Below, in pieces: positions 56,604 to 64,000 of a DNA stretch of 64,000 nt. Source of the DNA: Symsagittifera roscoffensis (taxonomy: Eukaryota > Xenacoelomorpha > Acoela > Convolutidae); assembly GCF_963678635.1 (NCBI RefSeq), contig NC_087069.1, positions 19,444,660 to 19,508,659 on the forward strand, written 5' to 3'. The notes beneath the pieces were generated by a model. The model saw only the letters and a list, made by a program, of their open reading frames with translations, was not told the DNA's origin and made no database searches. Position numbers and translations under genes: made by a program. Within the stretch, counting starts at the first letter, position 1. Each line of letters opens with the position of its first letter.

Positions 56604-59600
56604 TTTGTGATAAAACATTAGTCATACATCGTTCTTTCATTTACCCTAAGACCCTTTTGAGAAAAAGCGTACGAAATTTCGAAGTTTCCTTTTTTTGTCC
56701 AGATAATTTAAATCAGAACTGTATATTTCTGCGCGAAAGACTGAATAGGCAAAAAAGACTGTCGCTTAAATCTTGCAAATTTTTGAGATGATGTCGAAAT
56801 TGTTGTGATATTAAGATATTAACTTTTTTGTTCTTATTCAAGTTTCTCAAAGTTTATTTATTTTCAAAAAAAATCAACATTTAACAATCTTACAGATTAA
56901 CAGCTCGCTATGTAAATTAGAATTTCAGATTGTCCACAGTAGTTGAGTTTCAATGCAACTTTTTAAGTGTACCGAAAAAACTAAATGTTTCAACTGCGGA
57001 ACACCAAAACTTTTTCTGTACTACGTAAACTACATCTCTTATTTACCTTTTTTAACAACCCCTTCCTAGTTTACCACCCCCCCACCAAAACACAGCTCAA
57101 AACGCCTCCCTGCGGATGGGGCAAAATGAGGTGGGTTTTTTTTTGAGGAGGTTCAGACTGCAAATAGGACGTGAGTAACGCACAATTTTGAAAGTTTTGC
57201 ATATAATTTTGCAAAAATATATATATATAAAGATTGTAATCCGTTATAATAAATTTTAATAGATTTTAAATGGAGTATAATCCATTAGAATGGATTTTAA
57301 TGGATTGTGTTTCCACGAAAATGATCGATTATCATGAGAATGTAAGAAGATATAACCGTGCCGAATTTCATTGCAATAAGACAACGTTAAGTAAGCTTTT
57401 CAAAAGTGAACTCGAAAGGGGGAGGGAATTGGAAAAGAGCCCAATAGGATTATAATGATCACATTTTAGAAAACCATTTTTCCTTATAATCGATTATCGT
57501 CCAGGGAACTCCAGTGCATGCATTCCCTGAAAAAAGTTTATTTTTTTCAAGTTTCAGATTACTGAAACCTGATTGGCAGATTTTTATTTTCGCGCATTAG
57601 GTCCTTCGCGTAAGAGGGATTCCACCGCAGTAATTTTCGAATCCTCAGTATATCTCAATGTCAATAAAAATATTCCTGAATCAAGGGGAAGCGCTGAGTC
57701 GTATGAACGATTAAAAATTGACGAAATTTCTCGCTCGGTTTTTTCACTAGACAGTTTTAATGCGACCGAAGAAGTAATCAGTTTTTTATTCTTTTTTTGC
57801 CATTATATTCTGTAAATAAATGTAATTATTAATTGGTATTTTGACATATGATGTATCAGAGTGTTTTAGTGGATTTAGTGGCATCAAAAGTCAGAACAAA
57901 ACAATATCTTCCAGGAGTTCGACCCGGGTCGAGGTCCCAGACTTATGTCCGGACTTTCGCGACAACATTTTGGCACGTCCAGACTTTCCAGACTTTGGAG
58001 ACCAAAACCTGGCATTTCCAGAATTTTGCGACCATGATGATCCGTCGCAACTATCGCGACCGAAGCGGAGGTGGCGCGATCAAAATATCGCGACTCCGGT
58101 ATTTGGTATGTCCGGACTCTCGCGACCAAGAGTTCCCATTTCCAGACTTTCGCGACCGAAAAACTAAAGCGCGACTATTCATAAAACACTAGTCATACTT
58201 CGTTCGTTTTTAACCTAAGACCATTTTGAGAAAAAGCGTACATAAATCTAAGTTTCCTCTTTTTCTCCAGATAATTCAAATCAGAACTGTATTCTTCTGC
58301 GCGAAAGACTGAAAAGGCAAAAAACTACCTATCAACATTCTTTAAATTGTCGCTTAACTCTTGCAAATTTTGGAAGACTGAGCTCTCATTGGTTGAGAAA
58401 AATTTTGAATACTGAGTTTTGATTGGTCCTTCGCGCTTTTTTACATAACCTTGAACCCGGTTGTCGGTTAATATTCTAGCTGAACGGAAGACAAACTGAT
58501 TTCTTTTTTTTTCTAAAATTTTTTGAGATGATGTCCAATTTGTTGCAATTTTAACTTTAATTTTCTTTTTTCAAGTTTCTCAAAGTTTATTAAAATTTAA
58601 AAGAAATCAACAATTTAACAATCTTATAGATTAACAGCTCGCTATGTAAATTAGTTTCAGATTGTCCACAGTAATTGAGTTTCATAGCAACTTTTTAAGG
58701 GTACCGAAAATACTAAATGTTTCAACTGCGGAACCCCAATATTTGAGTCTTAAGCAAGTATTAAAACCGGTTTAACATTTGCAAAACACCTAATCGATTA
58801 ATAATTGAGTTTTATGAATCAAGAAAGGATAATCTGCTAATGATACCGCAGCGCTGATTGACCCTACTTTACTTTATCTAATTAGCTCAAGGACGTTTCT
58901 GGCTTTTTCTTTCCAAGACGCAACGTCAAAAACAATTTAAGAAGATATTTTTCATCGAAATAACTAATGCAATGTAAAATCTTTCTTATCTTTTTACTAG
59001 CTGGTGAAGTGCACTTTTTTGGTAAATAGCATTTACCATTTTTCAAAATACTCTCCAAAATACTCTCCAAAATACCATTTTTCAATACTCATTTTTCAAA
59101 ATTAATTTTAAAATTTGAGATTGAGGTATCTAATTTTTTCAGACAGAAAATCTGAGAAAAAAAACAATTTTCCTTGAAAACAAACACCCGATTACTAAGT
59201 ATTTTGTAGGTTTTTTTGAATATAAGAGCTATTTTAAGTTTCGTTTTTCATATGAAAATGTTTTTTTAAGGTTGGCCATTTTTCTCTTTTCTTTTAAATC
59301 AACTTCCGTCATTAAATATTTAGTCTTTTTACCAACTGCTTTTGGTTACAAAAAACTAAAAGCAGCAATTGGGGGCTATTCTTACGCGCGAAGAACCGGA
59401 TGGGCGATAAAACTTGTGGGCCAAGGACCGAAGACAAAATTAGCCGAAAGTCAATTTTTAAAAAGAAGCAATTGCAATTCAATTAAAATGCTTTAAATGA
59501 AGCAATATTTTGCTTCGTCCAGAACAAAATGCTTGAAAAATAAAAAACTTGTCCCATTTCGGCGGAGTTCAGTTGCGAATTTAAATTTTTGCTTTTATCT

Positions 59601-61680
59601 GCCGTTTTTATATTCGTCCAATATCAATACTCACCCGAACGGGAGTTCCATGGATAATAATCAATTATGTTGTCATTTTATAGTCAGTATCTATAAAATT
59701 GCAAAATTAATCAATTTTAGTCAATCAAAAATAGATTATAATCTTAGTGTTTTTAAATCAAAATAATCCAATATAAGAGATTATAATCCTTTAAATATGG
59801 AGTAAAATTATGAAATTTTTTTCAATCAATATAATCCATTATAATAGATTATAATCGATTATAATGCATTTTATAAAATTTTATGAATTTTGCAAATTTT
59901 TTTCAAAATTATCTAATTTCTTGTTTCGTGGGAATGCTACATATTACGTTTCATAAGTTTTAACGTTTCGCATAAAATTTTTTTCTAATTCTGTTTTTTT
60001 TCTACTTTTTCTGTACTAGATAAACTACATCTCTTCTTTACTTTTTAACAACCTTTTCCTAGTTTACCACCCCCCCAAACACAGCTCAAAAAACCTCCCT
60101 GCGGATGGGGCAAAGTGAGGTGCGGTTAATTTGAGTAGGTTGCGAATAGGCCGTTAGTAACGTATTACGTAGGTTTTCTTTATATAAGATTTTTTTCTGA
60201 AGTTTTCTATACTTTTTCTGTATTACGTAAACTACATCTCTTATTTACCTTTTTTAACAACCCCTTCCTAGTTTACCATCCCCCCCCCCCACCAAAACAC
60301 AGCTCAAAACGCCTCCCTGCGGATGGGGCAAAATGAGGTGGGTTTTATTTGAGTAGGTTAAGACTGCGAATAGGACGTGAGTAACGCACAATTTTGAAAG
60401 TTTTGCAAATAATTTTGCAAAAATATATATACAGATTGTAATCCGTTATAATCAATTATAATAGATTTTAAATGGATTATAACCATTAGAATGGATTTTA
60501 ATGGATTGTGTTTCCACGAAAATGATCGATTATCATGAGAATATAAGAGAATATAACCGTGCCGAATTTCATTGCAATAAGACAACGTTAAAGCTTTTCA
60601 AAAATGAATTCGAAAGGGGGAGGGAATTGGAAAAGAGCCCAGTAGGATTATAATGACCATATTTTAGAATTCAAATTTTCCTTATAATCGATTATTATCC
60701 ATGGAACTCCAGTGAAAGCATTCCCTGAAAAACGTTACTTTTTTTTCAAGTTTTAGATTACTGAAAGCTGATTGGCAGATTTTTTGTTTTCGCGCATTCG
60801 GTCCTTTGCGTATGAGGGATTCCACTGCAGTAATTTTCGAATCCTCAATATATCTCAAAGTCAATAAAATTATTCCTGAATCAAGGGGAAGCGCTGAGTA
60901 GTTTGAACGATCAAAAATTGACGAAATTTCACGCTCGGTTTTTTCACTAGACAGTTTTCGACGTCCTCCTTAATGTACACCTTTTTGAGACGGTTTTTCA
61001 GTAGGAAAAATTCTATGGCCTGCCAAGCTCAACTTCAAAAAACTGTGAACCATGTACTTCCGACCAATAACTTTAATAAATTGGCAAAATTGCGATGCTT
61101 AAAGCGCAATTAATATCGTTCTGTTAAAGCGCAAGGGGTAAATTGTTGCGCTAAAAGACATAAACACTTAATTCGATAAAAAATATATTTTTGAAACATT
61201 AAATTTTCGAATGCTACATTTAGAGTAATTTAATTGTTTGCAAAGGAGCATCTATCTTACTGTCCTTGATCAAAAAATTGCATTTTTAAGGCACCGATCG
61301 AAGAAGTAATCAGTTTTTTATTCTTTTTTTGCCATTATACTCTGTAAATAAATGTGATTATTACTTGGTATTTTGACATATGATGTATCAGAGTGTTTTA
61401 GGGGATTTAGTGGCAACAAAAGTAAGAACAAAACAATATCTTCCAGGCGTTCGAACCCGGTCGAGGTCCCAGACTTATGTTCAGACTTTCGCGACAACAT
61501 TTTGGCAAGTCCAGACTTTCCAGACATTGGCGACCAAAACCTGGCATTTCCAGACTTATACGACCATGATGATCCTATCGCGACCGAAGCGGAGGTGATG
61601 CGACCAAAACATTGCGACTCATATTTGGTATTTCCAGACTCTCGCGACCAAGAGTTGCCATTTCCAGACTTTCGCTAAAA
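56604..61680. repeat. Mosaic of kilobase-scale direct duplications
   Basis: Block A (AAAACATTAGTCATAC... with CTGCGCGAAAGACTGAA) occurs at about 56615-57000 and 58180-58740. Block B (ACTACATCTCTTATTTACC, GCCTCCCTGCGGATGGGGCA, ATTATAATCC-type repeats, GGGGGAGGGAATTGGAAAAG, TCACTAGACAGTTTT) occurs at 57015-57770 and 60225-60958, with a short extra copy of its start at 60010-60160. Block C (GACATATGATGTATCAGAG, GGTCGAGGTCCCAGACTTATG, TCGCGAC words) occurs at 57770-58165 and 61305-61680. Copies differ by a modest number of substitutions. Open frames in them are shared repeat sequence and not evidence of genes. Poly-C runs occur near 57077, 60067 and 60280. Confidence 0.82.
60961..61302. mobile_element. 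About 340-bp insertion in the second duplication copy
   Basis: Copy one runs directly from CACTAGACAGTTTT to GACCGAAGAAGTAATCAG near 57760. In copy two the same flanks are separated by about 340 bp. I see no clear terminal repeats or target duplication, so it may be an insertion here or a deletion from copy one. Confidence 0.45.
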
Positions 61681-61689
61681 AAAACTAAA

Positions 61690-63240
61690 GCGCGACTTTT
61701 GCGACCAATGTGGATACGGCGCGACCCTGCGGCTCAGGAAACGGCGTGACTGGCGCGACCAAACTTAGCCATTTCCAGACTTTCCAGACCTTGATGGAGA
61801 CGGCGCGACTTTCCAGACCAACATGGAGATGGCGAGTTTCTTGAGAAAAAAAAATTTCAGGGTTTTCTCGACGAGGTGAAGACGGCGCGACTTTTGCGAC
61901 CATGGTGAATACGGCTCGACTCAGGAAACGGCGCGACTCAAAAAGCAACGGCGCGACCGGCTTGGCCAGCGCGACCAAAAAGTGCACTTTCAAGACTTTC
62001 GCGACCAAAGCGGAGACGGCGCGACTTTCCAGACCGAGGCGGAGACGGCGCGACTAAGAAACAATTCGTTGCGACCATGGTGGATGCGGCACGACTTTAG
62101 CAACCAGAGTGGAGACAGCCCAGACCACGGTGCTGTCAGACCAAAGCGGAGACGGCGCGACTTTCCAGACCGAGGCGGAGACGGCGCGACTAAGAAACAA
62201 TTCGTTGCGACCATGGTGGATGCGGCACGACTTTAGCAACCAGAGTGGAGACAGCCCAGACCACGGTGCATACGGCGCTGCTTTCCAGAACAAGGCGTAG
62301 ATGGCACGACTTTCCAGACCGAGGCGGAGACGGCGCGACCAAGAATCAATTCCTCGCGATCAAGGCGGAGACGACGCGACTTTCCAGGCCAAAGCGGAGA
62401 CGGCGCGACCCTTCAGAGCAAGACGGAGAAGGCGCAATTTTTCAGACCGAGGAGGAGACGGCGCGACCAAAATTATATTTCTCACGAATGAAATAGATAC
62501 CGTGCAACTTTCCAGACCAAGGTGGAGACGGCACGACTTTTCAGAACAAGGCGGAGAGGGCGCTACTTTCCAGACCTACGCGGAGACGGCGCGACCAAGA
62601 ATTCGGAGACGGCGCAGCTAGGAAAAAAATCATTGCGACCGTGGTGGACGCGGCGCGACTTTGCCAATCAGAGTGAAGACAGCCCAGAACACGGTGCATA
62701 CGGCGCGACTTTCCAGAACAAGGCGGCGACGGCGCGACTTTCCAGACCGAGGCGGAGACGGCAAGACTTATCAGATCAAGGCGGAGAGGGCGCGACTTTC
62801 TAGACCATCGCGGAGACGGCACGACCAAGAATCAATTCCTCGCGACCAAGGCGGAGATGATGCATCTTTCCAGACCACAGTGGAGACGGCGCGACTTTTG
62901 AGACTAAGACGGAAACGGCACCATTTTTCAGACCGAAGTGGAGCTGGCGCGAATACGATTATGTTCCTCGCGACTGAGGTGGATACGGTGCAATTTTCCA
63001 GACCAGGGTGGAGACGGCGCAACCAAGAACTAATTCTTTGCCACTGTGGTGGATGTGGCACAAATTTAGCGATCAGAGTGTAGAGACGGGCCAGACCCAG
63101 GCGAACAGGCGCATTTTTTCAGACCAAGGCGAAGACGGCGCAATTTTTCAACCAAGACGGAGACGGTGAGACGGTGTCTTGGTGAATCAATTACTCGCAA
63201 CCGAGGTGTAGACACCTAACTTTCCATACCAAGGTGGATG
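61690..63240. repeat. GC-rich minisatellite with higher-order structure
   Basis: Dozens of copies of a unit of about 29 bp, typified by GCGCGACTTTCCAGACC and GAGGCGGAGACG, run through this block. Variants with TTCGCGACC, CAAGAATCAATTCCTCGC and GGTGGATGCGGC are interspersed. A compound unit of about 136 bp is duplicated nearly exactly (starting about 62010 and 62146) and again, diverged, near 62590-62720. Block C of the preceding duplications carries early, sparse versions of the same words. Open frames here give Arg-rich low-complexity translations on both strands and are not genes. Confidence 0.88.
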
Positions 63241-64000
63241 CAGAAAAACAAACACCTGTCAAAACTGCGTAGAATTTTTCTTCTGCCTATTATATCAATT
63301 TCTAATTATTTCTTGGTATGATTTCAATTTATTTAGAGCAGTTCACATGTTCTGTGAGGATTTTAGGAAAAAAGACAAATCAATGCTGAAATCTCAAAAA
63401 ATCACCTACTTTCGTCTTTTTTCTATGAATTTGTTCTCGCTCAAGATATGAATGAAATTTCTAGGTTCTGTTTCTCTAAAACAAAAATCGATAAATTTCA
63501 ATTTACTTCGCGAGAAATTGGAATGAAAGTTCTCTCAAAATCTTTCAAAATCGGTCAAAACTTTTTTTAGATTTCAAGTCAATTTTTCCTTTTTTTGAAC
63601 TAAAAATTCATTTAAAAATTTTCCAACAGCTAGAGGTTTTTAGGCGTGTTTTTTTTTTCAATAGAATGCACTGAGCATGATCTTTCTAACCATATAAACA
63701 GAATTAATAATTTTTTTTCTGAGAGTGTAAACAAATTGCAATTATTTCAAAGTAACCGCCAAAACGCTGTTTTTTGGATACCCGAAAGAACGGATAATTG
63801 TCAAAACATATCTCGTTGATTTTTTTCATATAATCGTTTCAAAAGCTACTTTTTGAGAGGATTCCAAATATTGATAATACTTTGTATCTTTTCTTTAGCT
63901 GAATCCTCCAAAAAATCACCTCTTTTCATCGTTTTTTTTCTGATATTTTTTTCATTCCGGACTTAAATAAACAAATTTTGTTTTTCTGAAGTAAGACTCA
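63241..64000. other. AT-rich stretch to the window edge
   Basis: Nothing recognisable is seen here. Many T and A runs. Confidence 0.5.

Noticed and set aside
57918-57945. TTCGACCCGGGTCGAGGTC as a tRNA T-arm
   Set aside because: No acceptor, D or anticodon arms are found at proper distances; it is part of a duplicated repeat block.
57841-58192. 108- and 114-codon overlapping frames
   Set aside because: Two overlapping frames are both open, and both fall in duplicated block C with TCGCGAC words. No coding constraint is visible between the copies.
61982-63083. Overlapping Arg-rich open frames on both strands
   Set aside because: They are translations of a minisatellite whose unit lacks stops in several frames; both strands are open at once.
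61690-63240. CRISPR-like array
   Set aside because: Repeats and spacers are not separable: every part of the unit varies from copy to copy and the composition is uniform, as in a minisatellite.

Overview
The window looks like repeat-rich, AT-rich nuclear DNA from an invertebrate animal. The flanks hold no continuous genes, but they carry tandem and dispersed repeats. The less AT-rich centre is filled by metazoan-type LTR retrotransposons (Ty3/gypsy and BEL/Pao). I cannot name the species from sequence alone.

Layout: (1) 1-13.4 kb: a degenerate minisatellite, AT-rich DNA, one candidate exon of a small secreted protein (minus strand, about 2.8 kb), a three-copy tandem array of a 1.74-kb unit (4.68-9.92 kb) and a few weak exon-like stretches near 10 kb. 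(2) 13.39-14.03 kb and 49.87-53.13 kb: two halves of one old, decayed BEL/Pao element on the minus strand. (3) 14,028-49,871: a giant minus-strand Ty3/gypsy element with about 0.92-kb LTRs, inserted inside the RNase H coding region of the old BEL/Pao. (4) 29,437-37,940: a younger plus-strand BEL/Pao with a perfect 5-bp target duplication (CGTAG), inserted in the integrase region of the giant element. The nesting is three levels deep. (5) 53.1-64 kb: AT-rich DNA with kilobase-scale duplications, ending in a GC-rich minisatellite at 61.7-63.2 kb.

The giant element is the main point of interest. It is about 27.3 kb without the nested BEL/Pao, and about 24.5 kb without an internal triplication as well. 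Read on its minus strand it runs: LTR; a 3-kb leader full of CCCTTCCGGATTG-like motifs; Gag (coiled coil, capsid-like domain, two CCHC knuckles); Pol (protease, RT, RNase H, an unusually long linker of about 500 codons, integrase); a C-terminal Pol extension ending in what looks like a macro (ADP-ribose-binding type) domain; a coiled-coil ORF; an SGNH/GDSL hydrolase that continues into a very long unrecognised polyprotein; a second large unrecognised ORF; LTR. All long frames carry stops and frameshifts, so this copy is dead, but the module order is clear. LTR pairs of the giant element and of the nested BEL/Pao each differ by roughly 3 percent by eye, so both insertions are of broadly similar age.

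Other notable signals are three tandem stem-loops in the nested BEL/Pao leader whose arms change in a compensatory way, and a 46-bp-arm inverted repeat inside the old BEL/Pao relic.
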